Shown: positions 1-7,680 of the stretch, piece after piece
How the letters are laid out: every line of letters starts with the position of its first letter
How positions within the stretch are numbered: position 1 is the stretch's first letter
Program-made: the position numbers and the translations under genes
The notes under the pieces: model-generated
The model's input: the letters and a program-made list of their open reading frames with translations, nothing else
Told to the model about the DNA's origin: nothing
Database searches by the model: none
Source: Actinoplanes utahensis
GTDB lineage: Bacteria; Actinomycetota; Actinomycetes; Mycobacteriales; Micromonosporaceae
Direction of reading: 5' to 3'
Length of the DNA stretch: 64,000 nt
Assembly (NCBI RefSeq): GCF_016862455.1
Contig: NZ_BOMZ01000021.1
Location: 1 to 64,000 of the forward strand

Positions 1-70
1 CCCGTGGGTGAGAAATTCGGCGTGCCTCGTCCCGTGGGTGGAGGCGGCGTGCCCCGTCCGTGGCGGTCGG

Positions 71-101
71 CCCGCCTCGGCCACGGGGTGGGCGAGGCGG
101 G
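71..101 (-). terminator. hairpin terminator after the ABM-domain gene
   Basis: Inverted repeat CCCGCCTCG / CGAGGCGGG with a 13-base loop, 33 bases past the stop codon of the ABM-domain gene. There is no T-tract, as is usual in GC-rich actinomycetes. Bases 1-133 hold no other supported feature. Confidence 0.5.
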
Positions 102-133
102 TGCCGCAGCCTGGTTGGGCGGTTGGTGGCCGG

Positions 134-436
134 CTATTTCTGTACGGACTGGACGACTTCGAACTCGAGCAGGCTTGCGCCGGAGGCGACGGGTTTGGCG
201 CGTTCTCCGGCGTGGGCTTCTTTGGCGCCGCCGTTTGCCCAGTTCTGGAAGTCTTCTTCGGTTTCCCAGCGGGTGTAGACGAAGTAGCGGGTGTCGCCGG
301 CGACGGGGCGTAGCAGTTCGAAGCCGAGGAAGCCGGGGGAGTTTTCGACGGCGCCGTGGCGGGCGGCGAAGCGCTTCTCCAGTTCGGGGCCGGCGCCTTC
401 GGGAACCTCGATTGCGTTGATCTTCACAACAGCCAT
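134..436 (-). CDS. ABM-domain monooxygenase, HmoA-like
   Basis: This 100-residue protein is a single antibiotic-biosynthesis-monooxygenase (ABM) ferredoxin-like fold. The family signature is visible in the middle: a FVYTRWETEEDFQNWAN stretch (about residues 52-68), preceded by the GFLGFELLRP strand. Members are small cofactorless or haem-degrading oxygenases acting in the cytosol; the substrate cannot be told from the sequence. The start is ATG at 436; no strong ribosome-binding site is seen. It lies downstream of the exporter gene on the same strand but a strong hairpin separates them, so it is probably its own transcription unit. Family confident, haem role uncertain. Confidence 0.8.
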   Translation of the reverse strand: MAVVKINAIEVPEGAGPELEKRFAARHGAVENSPGFLGFELLRPVAGDTRYFVYTRWETEEDFQNWANGGAKEAHAGERAKPVASGASLLEFEVVQSVQK

Positions 437-478
437 GTGGTCACGTTACTGGGGGAAGCTGAGGGCGGCGAGGATGCC

Positions 479-512
479 GGGGGTACGGGCGCGGTGCTTG
501 GCCCGTACCCCC
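479..512 (-). terminator. terminator after the MFS exporter gene
   Basis: Perfect 12-bp inverted repeat (GGGGGTACGGGC / GCCCGTACCCCC) with a 10-base loop, 15 bases beyond the exporter's stop codon and before the ABM gene. Confidence 0.7.
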
Positions 513-526
513 GCAAGGTAGTTGAT

Positions 527-2212
527 CTAAGTGGTGGTGTCGCCGCCTGTCTTGACTCCTGCCGGGTCGGCGGTGCCCTGTTGGGCTTGGAGGGCGTCTT
601 CGGCGCGGGCCTGTTGGGCGGAGCGTTGCGCGAGTGGGATCTCCGGGAGGAAGAAGACCACGATCAGGCCGAGGATCATGATGAAGAAGGCGATCAGGTA
701 GACGATGTGCACGCTGTCGGCGAAACCGACCTTGAACGGGTGGGACAGCGGGTCGGCGAGTGTGTTCAGGAACGACGTGTCGCTGAGGCCGGCGCCGCTC
801 CTGGCGAGTTTCATGGTTTCGGCTTGGGACGGGTCGGCGGCCAGTGCCTGCTGGAACTCGGCGGTGGGCTGTGCGGCGGAGTACGCCTTCTCGATGTTGC
901 CGGGGAGCACGTTGAACAGCACCGACAGGAAGACGGCGGTGCCGAGGGTGCCGCCCATCGAGCGGAAGAACGTGACCGCGCCGGTGGCGGTGCCGATTTC
1001 GCGGGGTGAGACGGCGTTCTGCACGGCGGTGATCATCGGCTGCATGTTGCTGCCCAGGCCGAGGCCCATCAGCGCCATGACGAGCATGACCCGCCAGAGC
1101 GGGGTGTCCGCGCCGACCAGGGAGAACAGGAGGAGCGCGGCGACCATGAAGAAGCTGCCGACGATCGGGAAGATCCGGTAGCGGCCGGTACGGGAGATCA
1201 GCTGGCCGGAGATGATCGAGCCGGTCATGATGCCGAGCACGAACGGGATCATCTGGAGGCCGGCGAGGGTGGCCGAGGAGCCTTTGACGATCTGCAGGTA
1301 CAGCGGGACGGTCATCAGGGCGCCGAACATGGCCATGCCGAGGATGGTGCTGGCGGTGACGCCGACCGCGACGGTGCGTTTGCCGAGCAGCGCCAGTGGC
1401 AGCAGCGCCTCGTTCTTGTAGGCGCGTTCGGCGAGGATGAAGCCGATCAGGCCGAGGCCGCCGATGACGTAGCAGGCGATGGAGCGGCCGGAGTCCCAGC
1501 CCCACTCGCGGCCCTGCTCGGCGACGGTGAGCAGCGGGACGAGGGTGAGGACGAGGGTGAGCGCGCCGGGCCAGTCGATGCGGTGGTCGACCCGGTGGTG
1601 CGGCAGGTGCAGCACCTTGGCGACGACGGCCATCGCGGCGAGGCCGATCGGCACGTTGATGTAGAACACCCAGCGCCAGCCGTCGGTGAACAGGATTTCG
1701 TCGGCGCCGGCGAAGAAGCCGCCGAGGATGGGGCCGAGGACGCTCGCGGTGCCGAAGACGGCGAGGAAGAAGCCCTGGTATTTGGCGCGTTCGCGGGGCG
1801 GGACGATGTCGCCGATGATCGCTAGGGCGAGGGACATCAGGCCGCCGGCGCCGAGGCCCTGGATGGCCCGGAACGCGGCCAGCTGCCACATGTTGTCCGA
1901 CAGGCCGCACAGGAACGATCCGACGATGAAGATGCCGATCGCGAGCAGGAAGAACGGGCGGCGGCCGTAGATGTCGGACAGTTTGCCGTACAGCGGGGTG
2001 GAGATCGTCGAGGTGATCAGGAAGGCCGTGGTGGCCCAGGCCTGCAGGTCGAAGCCCTGGAGGTCGTCGGCGATGGTCCGGGTCGCGGTGGCCATGATGG
2101 TCTGATCCAGCGCGGCGAGGAACATGCCCATCATCAGGCCGCCGAGAATCGTCAGGATCTGGCGATGGGTGAATTCCACCGGCGCCGGCGCCGGTGGGGC
2201 TGGATGGCTCAC
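527..2212 (-). CDS. DHA2-type MFS drug exporter (14 TM)
   Basis: A 561-residue major facilitator of the EmrB/QacA (DHA2) family, expected to export drugs or dyes in exchange for protons across the cytoplasmic membrane. The family motif LDQTI is in the first helix (about residue 34), motif A (GKLSDIYGRRP) follows near residue 80, and hydrophobic segments continue to about residue 530, consistent with 14 helices. The GTG start at 2212 is chosen because it overlaps the stop of the marR gene by four bases (GTGA), the usual mark of translational coupling; an upstream reading in the same frame has no hydrophobic character. Regulation by the coupled MarR protein is very likely. Substrate unknown. 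Confidence 0.92.
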   Translation of the reverse strand: MSHPAPPAPAPVEFTHRQILTILGGLMMGMFLAALDQTIMATATRTIADDLQGFDLQAWATTAFLITSTISTPLYGKLSDIYGRRPFFLLAIGIFIVGSFLCGLSDNMWQLAAFRAIQGLGAGGLMSLALAIIGDIVPPRERAKYQGFFLAVFGTASVLGPILGGFFAGADEILFTDGWRWVFYINVPIGLAAMAVVAKVLHLPHHRVDHRIDWPGALTLVLTLVPLLTVAEQGREWGWDSGRSIACYVIGGLGLIGFILAERAYKNEALLPLALLGKRTVAVGVTASTILGMAMFGALMTVPLYLQIVKGSSATLAGLQMIPFVLGIMTGSIISGQLISRTGRYRIFPIVGSFFMVAALLLFSLVGADTPLWRVMLVMALMGLGLGSNMQPMITAVQNAVSPREIGTATGAVTFFRSMGGTLGTAVFLSVLFNVLPGNIEKAYSAAQPTAEFQQALAADPSQAETMKLARSGAGLSDTSFLNTLADPLSHPFKVGFADSVHIVYLIAFFIMILGLIVVFFLPEIPLAQRSAQQARAEDALQAQQGTADPAGVKTGGDTTT

Positions 2213-2682
2213 GAAGTCTCCCGTGGGGGTGCTCCCGGGTCGGTGCGCAGGTGCGCCTCGACCGCGTCGTTGAACTGGTCGAACAGGGTGGTGAAGGCGG
2301 TGACCTGCTCGGTGGGCCAGTCGGCCAGCACCTGCGTGATCAGGGCCACCCGGCCCTCCCGCAGCCGCTCGCACGCGGCGACGCCGGTGTCGGTCACCGC
2401 CAGGCGGGACGCCCGCCCGTCCGCCGGGTCCGCCTCGCGGCGGGCCAGGCCGGCTTTCACCAGTTGAGCGGCCTGGCGGCTGACGGTGGACGGGTCGGCG
2501 CCCTTGATCTCCGCCAGGTCGGTGACCCGCATCGGGCCCATGGCACGCAGTGGTGGCAGCAGCATCAGCGCGGAGAACTCGGCGCCGAGGTCTCCGGTCT
2601 TGAGCATGCCCCGGAATCGCACGCTCATCCGGATCAAACGCGTGATCTGGTCGCCCAGCCGGCTGGCCTGCTCCTCGTGCAC
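2209..2682 (-). CDS. MarR-family transcriptional regulator
   Basis: A 157-residue winged-helix regulator of the MarR family. The DNA-binding part runs through VTDLAEIKGADPSTVSRQ and the wing DPADGRASRLAVTDTG, with long helices at both ends for dimerisation. The start is GTG at 2682, five bases after a GGAGG ribosome-binding site; an upstream in-frame start would put the ribosome site inside the gene. It is the first gene of a two-gene operon with the exporter, so by analogy with MarR/EmrR it should repress both and release on binding a phenolic or other drug-like ligand. A small palindrome just upstream may be its operator. Confidence 0.9.
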   Translation of the reverse strand: MHEEQASRLGDQITRLIRMSVRFRGMLKTGDLGAEFSALMLLPPLRAMGPMRVTDLAEIKGADPSTVSRQAAQLVKAGLARREADPADGRASRLAVTDTGVAACERLREGRVALITQVLADWPTEQVTAFTTLFDQFNDAVEAHLRTDPGAPPRETS

Positions 2683-2707
2683 CAATGCCTCCGCATCCTG
2701 ATATGCA

Positions 2708-2718
2708 TGTAGCCTACA
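2708..2718. promoter_or_regulatory. possible MarR operator
   Basis: Perfect 11-bp palindrome TGTAGCCTACA placed 25 bases upstream of the marR start, where the promoter should be. MarR proteins normally bind such inverted repeats over their own promoter. Assignment is inferred from position only. Confidence 0.4.
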
Positions 2719-2746
2719 AGTTGTTGCGTGATGAACGCATCTCATC

Positions 2747-3340
2747 TCAGTGCATCCGCCACACGCCTGTGGTCAACGTCTCGCTCTCCTCCAGCGCCGG
2801 GGGCACCGGGACGACGTACTCGGCCACCAGGTCGAAGAGATGTCTCGGGAAGAAACCGCGGCCCGGGTCACCGACCAGCACACCCGCGCCCCGTTGCCGG
2901 GCCGTGCGGAACATGGCGACCATCTTCGGTGCCACGGCCGGGCTGTAGAACACGTCGCCGGCCAGCAGAAGATCGGGCTCGTCGAGCTCGACGGCCAGGG
3001 AGAAGCCGTTCGCGGACGCGTTGCGGTGGGCCGCGCCGACCGCCTCGGGATCGATGTCGGTGCAGGCCACGGCGGCGGCCCCGGCATAGGCGGCGGCGAT
3101 CGCGGCCACCCCGGAGCCGGTGGCCACGTCCAGCACGCGGCGGCCGGCGACCTCGGCCGGACGATCCAGCAGGAAGCGGGCCAGGGCCTGGCCGCCCGCC
3201 CAGGCGAAGGCCCAGAACGGCGGCGGCTGGTCGCTGTGGAACTCGCCGCCGGTCAGGTCGAAGAGCCCGAACCGGCGGTCAGCGAGATGAAGGGAGATCT
3301 CCGGCGCCAGTGGCACCGGAGTGAGGGTGGTGGAGAACAC
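2747..3340 (-). CDS. class I SAM-dependent methyltransferase
   Basis: A 197-residue Rossmann methyltransferase of the nicotinamide N-methyltransferase-like / ETF-beta lysine methyltransferase group. Motif I is seen as VLDVATGSGVAAIAAA (near residue 65), the acidic ribose-binding strand as CTDIDPEAV, and a later DLLLAGDVFYSP strand matches motif IV of protein-lysine methyltransferases. The FWAFAWAGGQALARFL stretch before motif I is also typical. The substrate is probably a protein lysine but that is inference. It begins 18 bases after the SARP-like gene and may be co-transcribed with it. Confidence 0.82.
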   Translation of the reverse strand: MFSTTLTPVPLAPEISLHLADRRFGLFDLTGGEFHSDQPPPFWAFAWAGGQALARFLLDRPAEVAGRRVLDVATGSGVAAIAAAYAGAAAVACTDIDPEAVGAAHRNASANGFSLAVELDEPDLLLAGDVFYSPAVAPKMVAMFRTARQRGAGVLVGDPGRGFFPRHLFDLVAEYVVPVPPALEESETLTTGVWRMH

Positions 3341-3358
3341 CCGTTGATTGTCGGCTGC

Positions 3359-3844
3359 CTACCTGATCGGCTGCGGGGTGCTCGCCATGATCAGTTTGGC
3401 GCGGTACTCGGCGCGGGCCTCGGCGGCCCACGGCGCGTCCTCGTCCTCCAGCAGCGGGCGGGACGCCAGGAAGGCCGCGGCGGCCAGCGGGCGGACGGCC
3501 CGGACCGGCGTCCGCTCCGAGGCGATGGCGATCAGCTCGTCGAAGGTGGTGGTGTCGACGTGGGTGCGCTCGGGCAGCAGGCGCGCCCGGCCCCGGTGCA
3601 CCGAGAGCACCGTGTCACGACGGCGGGCCTCCGGCTCCAGCCGCTCGCGCAGGATCCCCAGATCGTGCTTCACCGTGGCGGTGGGGACACCCAGCGTGTC
3701 GGCCAGTTCCACAAGCGACAGCTCACCGCGCAGAGCGAGCAGGGCGAGCAGGTGGCGAGGCCGAACGCCGCCGAAGTCGTCCCCGGAGAGACGGATGCCG
3801 CGGGTGCGGACCTCGAGACGGCCGAAGAGCTGGATGTCGTGCAT
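3359..3844 (-). CDS. short SARP/BTAD-like regulator
   Basis: A 161-residue protein starting with an OmpR-type winged helix as found in SARP and AfsR regulators: FGRLEVRTRG, then RPRHLLALLAL and LADTLGVPTATVKHDLGILRERLEP for the recognition helix. The following region (THVDTTTFDEL...ASRPLLEDEDAPWAAEA) looks like only the first part of a BTAD domain; full SARPs are about 250 residues or more. It therefore may be a minimal or truncated regulator. The ATG at 3844 is chosen because the domain begins immediately after it. It lies just upstream of the methyltransferase gene, its most likely target or partner. Confidence 0.7.
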   Translation of the reverse strand: MHDIQLFGRLEVRTRGIRLSGDDFGGVRPRHLLALLALRGELSLVELADTLGVPTATVKHDLGILRERLEPEARRRDTVLSVHRGRARLLPERTHVDTTTFDELIAIASERTPVRAVRPLAAAAFLASRPLLEDEDAPWAAEARAEYRAKLIMASTPQPIR

Positions 3845-4052
3845 GATCGAGAACTCTGCTTTCAGGGGTGGCCGGCTACAAGCCCCAAAGCGAGGGGGTC
3901 TGTCGGCCGAACGACTGGTCATCGCATCCGCTCGGAGGCAACCGGCCGTCGGGCGTACCGGTCGCCAGCCTGTTGGTAGGGAGGACGTGCCGTCGGGTAA
4001 TCCTTAGACTGCGCGGAGCCCGCCGGGGGCCGACAAGAGGGAAGGGTGACGT

Positions 4053-4727
4053 ATGAACAGCGACGAGACGATCACGGTGCTCGTCGTCGACGGTCACCAG
4101 ACCTTCGCCGAGCTGCTGGGACACGCACTTGCCGGACAGCCGGACCTGCGCTGGGTGGGGCACGCGCGCACCGGCGCCGAAGCCATCCGGCTGGCCGCCG
4201 AGCTGACCCCCGATGTGATCGTCCTCGATCCGGAACTGTCCGATGCCGACGGCATCGCCATCGCCGAGCTGATCAAGGTGCGCCAGCCCGGCTCCCGTGT
4301 GGTGATCCTCACTGCCAGCGAGGACCAGACCCTGGTCCGGCGGGCCACCACGGCCGGCGCCGCCGGATTCATCTCCAAGAACGGCGCGCTCGGTGACGTC
4401 CTCAATGCTCTCCGCACCGCCCACCGCGGCAGCATGACCGTCTCCACCGACATCCTCGCCCGGCTGCTGCGCAGCACCACACCGACCGCCGCCGGGCAGC
4501 GCGGCAACAGCATCGCCGCAGGTGGCCTCACCGCCCGTGAGGACGAGGTGCTGCAACTGATGGCCGCCGGGCTCGACGCCCGCGCGGTTTCCCGGCGGCT
4601 CGGGATCAGCGTGCACACCTGCCGCGGATACCAGAAGGCGGTGCTCGCCAAACTGGGGGCGCACAGCCAACTGGAGGCGGTCGCGATCGCCACCCGGCGC
4701 GGCCTCGTCCGACCTGACCCGCGGTAA
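4053..4727 (+). CDS. NarL/LuxR-family response regulator with altered acidic pocket
   Basis: A 224-residue response regulator: receiver domain (about 7-120) and a LuxR-type HTH at the C terminus (LTAREDEVLQLMAAG...SRRLGISVHTCRGYQ). The phosphoacceptor Asp59 (VIVLDPELSDADG) and Lys109 are present, but the usual paired acids at the start of the receiver read VVDGH, with Gly14 in place of the second Asp, which could weaken metal binding and phosphorylation. No histidine kinase lies beside it, so it is an orphan regulator. A GGGAAGGG ribosome-binding site precedes the ATG. Confidence 0.85.
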   Translation: MNSDETITVLVVDGHQTFAELLGHALAGQPDLRWVGHARTGAEAIRLAAELTPDVIVLDPELSDADGIAIAELIKVRQPGSRVVILTASEDQTLVRRATTAGAAGFISKNGALGDVLNALRTAHRGSMTVSTDILARLLRSTTPTAAGQRGNSIAAGGLTAREDEVLQLMAAGLDARAVSRRLGISVHTCRGYQKAVLAKLGAHSQLEAVAIATRRGLVRPDPR

Positions 4728-4809
4728 ACCCTCCGGTCACTCATCCGGGAGCCGCTTCCGTACGTACTCCCTCCGGGGGACACACGTGGGTGCGCTGCAG
4801 GGAGGAATT

Positions 4810-6168
4810 GTGGACCGAACCGCCGCTGTCGGCGAAGCGTCCGATCCGGCCGAGATCTCACGGGGGGCAGACGGCTCGGCTGAGCCGCTGCCGCGGAGGC
4901 GGCCGTCGGCGCGGGCGCCGGAGATCAGTGGGGAGCCGGTCAACTGGTTCGGTGGTGATGCCGGGGCGGTTTCACCCCCTGCGGCGTCTGCCGCGGCTTC
5001 CGACAGTTCCCCGCTTTCCGCGCCGTCGGGCGCCGCCGGGGAGCCGGTCTCCGCGCCGTCGGGGGCCGCAGGAAAGCCGGTCTCCTCACCGCCGGAGTTC
5101 GGGCCGGCGTCGCCGGGCGGGCCGGGACGGGTCTCCTTCGGCTTCAGCGACGGGCCGATCGGTGGGGCGCGGGCCGTGCCACCCTCCTCCGTGGCCGTTC
5201 CCGCCGGACCGGACAGCGGCCCGCTGACCGGGCTCGCCACCCCGCTGTGGTCGGACACCGATTCCTCCCCGGGCGAGCCGTTCACCGCCTCCTCAGCGCC
5301 GTCCACCACCCCCGGCGGCTCCTTCGCGGTGACCTCGTCGTGGGCGTCGGCGGCCCCACCGGACCCGGCCGAACCGATCGTGTGGGCCGACCGGCCGGCG
5401 ACCGCCCCGTCCGGGCCTCAGCCCCGGCAGTCCCGGCTGGTGACGGCCGGGATGGCGGTGCTCGGCGTGGTGGCGGTAGCGGCCCTCGCACTGACCGGGG
5501 TCGTCTACTACACCGGCGACGACAACCGGATCAGCGAGATGCTGCAGGGCTCGCCGAAGGATCAGCAGGTGGTGAGCGGGCCGCTGGGCAACCAGAACGC
5601 CGCGACGTTCGAGCTGATGGCGGCGACCGACCGGGTGCGGCTGCGGATCGGCGAGCTGGGCGGCGACCTCTACCGGGTCAGCGCGCCCGAGGGGACCGGT
5701 GTGCGGCCCAGCGCGGAACTGCGCGACGACCGGCTGCGGGTGGACCTGGCCCGGGACGCCGCGGGAACCGGCGGCGAGGTGGAGATCGTGCTGGCCGCGA
5801 AGGTTCGGTGGACGATCCGATTCTCCGGGTACTCGGCCGAGCGCATCGTCGACCTCACCGAAGGGCGCATCAAGGGCATCGAGTTGGTCGGCGGCACCCG
5901 CCGGGCGGAGATGACCCTGGCCGAGGCGTCCGGCACGGTGCCGATGCGGATCACCGGCGGGGTCGAGGAACTGATCCTGCGGGCGCCGGCGGGCAGCCCG
6001 GTGCGGGTCAAGGTCGGCGGCGGCGCGGGTTCGGTGACGGCCGGGTCGCGGACGCTCAAGGATGTCGCGCCGGGCTCCACCCTGACACCGAAGGGCTGGA
6101 GCAACGGCAACCGGTACGACGTGGACGCGGTGGCCCCGGTGACTCTGCTGACGGTCGTGACCGCCTGA
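4810..6168 (+). CDS. single-pass membrane protein with disordered N-terminal tail
   Basis: A 452-residue protein of unrecognised function. About the first 205 residues are rich in Ser, Pro, Ala and Gly, with short internal repeats of the type SAPSGAAGEPV; one membrane helix follows (LVTAGMAVLGVVAVAALALTG) and then a beta-rich extracellular part of about 210 residues that vaguely recalls DUF4097-type adhesin domains (repeated short Val/Gly strands). The orientation is predicted N-in, C-out. GTG at 4810 is chosen because GGAGG lies four bases before it. It follows the response regulator by about 80 bases and could be in the same unit. Confidence 0.7.
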   Translation: MDRTAAVGEASDPAEISRGADGSAEPLPRRRPSARAPEISGEPVNWFGGDAGAVSPPAASAAASDSSPLSAPSGAAGEPVSAPSGAAGKPVSSPPEFGPASPGGPGRVSFGFSDGPIGGARAVPPSSVAVPAGPDSGPLTGLATPLWSDTDSSPGEPFTASSAPSTTPGGSFAVTSSWASAAPPDPAEPIVWADRPATAPSGPQPRQSRLVTAGMAVLGVVAVAALALTGVVYYTGDDNRISEMLQGSPKDQQVVSGPLGNQNAATFELMAATDRVRLRIGELGGDLYRVSAPEGTGVRPSAELRDDRLRVDLARDAAGTGGEVEIVLAAKVRWTIRFSGYSAERIVDLTEGRIKGIELVGGTRRAEMTLAEASGTVPMRITGGVEELILRAPAGSPVRVKVGGGAGSVTAGSRTLKDVAPGSTLTPKGWSNGNRYDVDAVAPVTLLTVVTA

Positions 6169-6188
6169 CCCGGGCGGGCCAGGCGGTC
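6159..6188. terminator. bidirectional terminator between the membrane protein gene and serA
   Basis: Nine-base perfect arms GACCGCCTG / CAGGCGGTC that overlap the stop codon of the upstream gene and end 11 bases before the serA stop, serving both convergent genes. Confidence 0.6.
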
Positions 6189-6198
6189 ACTGCCATGA

Positions 6199-7428
6199 TC
6201 AGTTCAGAACGCGCAGGCGAACGGTCTGCTCCATGGCGCGGAGCTGGTCGAGCACCTCGTCGGGGTAGCCGCGGGCGATGTCGGTGATCAGGTAGCCGTA
6301 CTCCCCGCGGGTGCTGAGCATCTGGCCCTCGACGTTGACGTTGTGCTCGGCGAGGATCCGGTTGACCTGGGCCAGCACGCCGGGGGTGTTCTTGTGCATG
6401 TGCACGATGCGGTGCATGCCGGGCAGCTCGGGCAGGGTCACACCGGGCAGGTTCACGCTCAGCGTGGTGTTGCCCTCGGTGACGAACTTGGCCAGCTTGT
6501 TGGCCACGAAGCCGCCGATGTCGGACTGCGCCTCCTCGGTGGAACCGCCGATGTGCGGGGTGAGGATCACGTTCGGCAGGCCGCGCAGCTCGGACAGGAA
6601 CTCGTCGCCGCGGCCCTTCGGCTCAGCCGGGAACACGTCGACGGCGGCACCGGCCAGGTGGCCGCTCTTCAGCGCGTCTCGCAGGGCCAGGTGGTCGACC
6701 ACGATGCCGCGGGAGAGGTTGAGGAAGAGGCTGCCGGGGCGCATCTTGGCGAACTGCTCGGCGCCGAAGAAGCCGGCGTTGCCCGGCCGGCCGTCCACGT
6801 GCATCGTGACGATGTCGCTGGACTCCAGCAGCTCGTCCAGGCTGGCGCAGCGGTGCGCGTTGCTCAGCGCCAGCTTGTCGGCGGTGTCGTAGAACGAGAC
6901 CGACATGCCCAGGTTCTCGGCGAGGACGGAGAGCTGGGTGCCGATGTTGCCGTAGCCCACGATGCCGAGGCGGCGGCCACGGATCTCGTGCGCGCCGTCG
7001 GCCGACTTGTCCCACACGCCCGAGTGCATCAGCGTGTTCTTCTCGGTGAGCCGGCGGGTCAGCGCGATGATCTCGGCGATCGCCAGTTCCACCACCGAGC
7101 GGGTGTTGGAGAACGGGGCGTTGAACACCGCGACGCCGCCGGCCGAGGCCGCGGACAGGTCGATCTGGTCGGTGCCGATGCAGAACGCGCCGATGCCGAC
7201 CAGCTTGTCGGCGGCCTCCAGAACCTTCGCCGTCACCTGGGTCTTGGAGCGGACACCGAGCAGGGAGACTCCGGAGATGCGCTCGATCAGCTCGACCTCG
7301 TCGAGAGCGTTGCGCAGGGACTCGACCTCGAAACCGTCCTCCTCGAGCCGGGCCACGGCGTCGGGGTGGATGTTCTCCAGAAGCAGGACTCGCACCTTGG
7401 GCTGGTCGATCATCATCTTCCGTTCCAT
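6199..7428 (-). CDS. serA: D-3-phosphoglycerate dehydrogenase (E. coli SerA type)
   Basis: A 409-residue enzyme making 3-phosphohydroxypyruvate from 3-phosphoglycerate with NAD, the first step of serine synthesis. Length and sequence match the short SerA type: IGAFCIGTDQIDL, FNAPFSNTRSVVELAI, the nucleotide-binding GIVGYGNIGTQL, the catalytic Arg in LNLSRGIVV and the catalytic His in TPHIGGSTEEAQ. The last 75 or so residues form an ACT domain (HMHKNTPGVLAQVNRIL), which in this type binds serine for feedback inhibition. The start is one of three close ATGs (7428, 7416, 7413); 7428 gives the usual length. A palindrome 116 bases upstream may control it. Confidence 0.95.
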   Translation of the reverse strand: MERKMMIDQPKVRVLLLENIHPDAVARLEEDGFEVESLRNALDEVELIERISGVSLLGVRSKTQVTAKVLEAADKLVGIGAFCIGTDQIDLSAASAGGVAVFNAPFSNTRSVVELAIAEIIALTRRLTEKNTLMHSGVWDKSADGAHEIRGRRLGIVGYGNIGTQLSVLAENLGMSVSFYDTADKLALSNAHRCASLDELLESSDIVTMHVDGRPGNAGFFGAEQFAKMRPGSLFLNLSRGIVVDHLALRDALKSGHLAGAAVDVFPAEPKGRGDEFLSELRGLPNVILTPHIGGSTEEAQSDIGGFVANKLAKFVTEGNTTLSVNLPGVTLPELPGMHRIVHMHKNTPGVLAQVNRILAEHNVNVEGQMLSTRGEYGYLITDIARGYPDEVLDQLRAMEQTVRLRVLN

Positions 7429-7543
7429 GTTTCGGTTGGGCTTCCGGGCCGCCACGCCGAAGCCCAGTTCACGGGCGTCAAGCCTAGTCCCCCGGCATAC
7501 CGGGCCCGGTGCGGTGTGCTCGAGGTCCCATCTACCGGTCAAC

Positions 7544-7560
7544 CCCGTAACTGTTACGGG
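7544..7560. promoter_or_regulatory. perfect palindrome upstream of serA
   Basis: CCCGTAAC-T-GTTACGGG, 8-bp arms, in the gap between the sensor kinase stop (7681) and the serA start. A further GTTACGG half-site lies about 25 bases away. It looks like a regulator binding site; the protein is unknown. Confidence 0.45.
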
Positions 7561-7680
7561 ACGGCAGCGGGTGTGGTTCAGCCTCGTTACGGTGACTGCT
7601 CGCCGAGCGTGCGTCCAGCGGGCGGGCAGCATCTCGCGGGGGAGTGCGGAGAGCCTCACCGGCCCGTACCGGAAGAGGTC

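Noticed and set aside
441..1910. Long Arg/Pro/His-rich frame on the minus strand
   Set aside because: It is an out-of-frame reading of the MFS exporter; composition is typical of such shadows.
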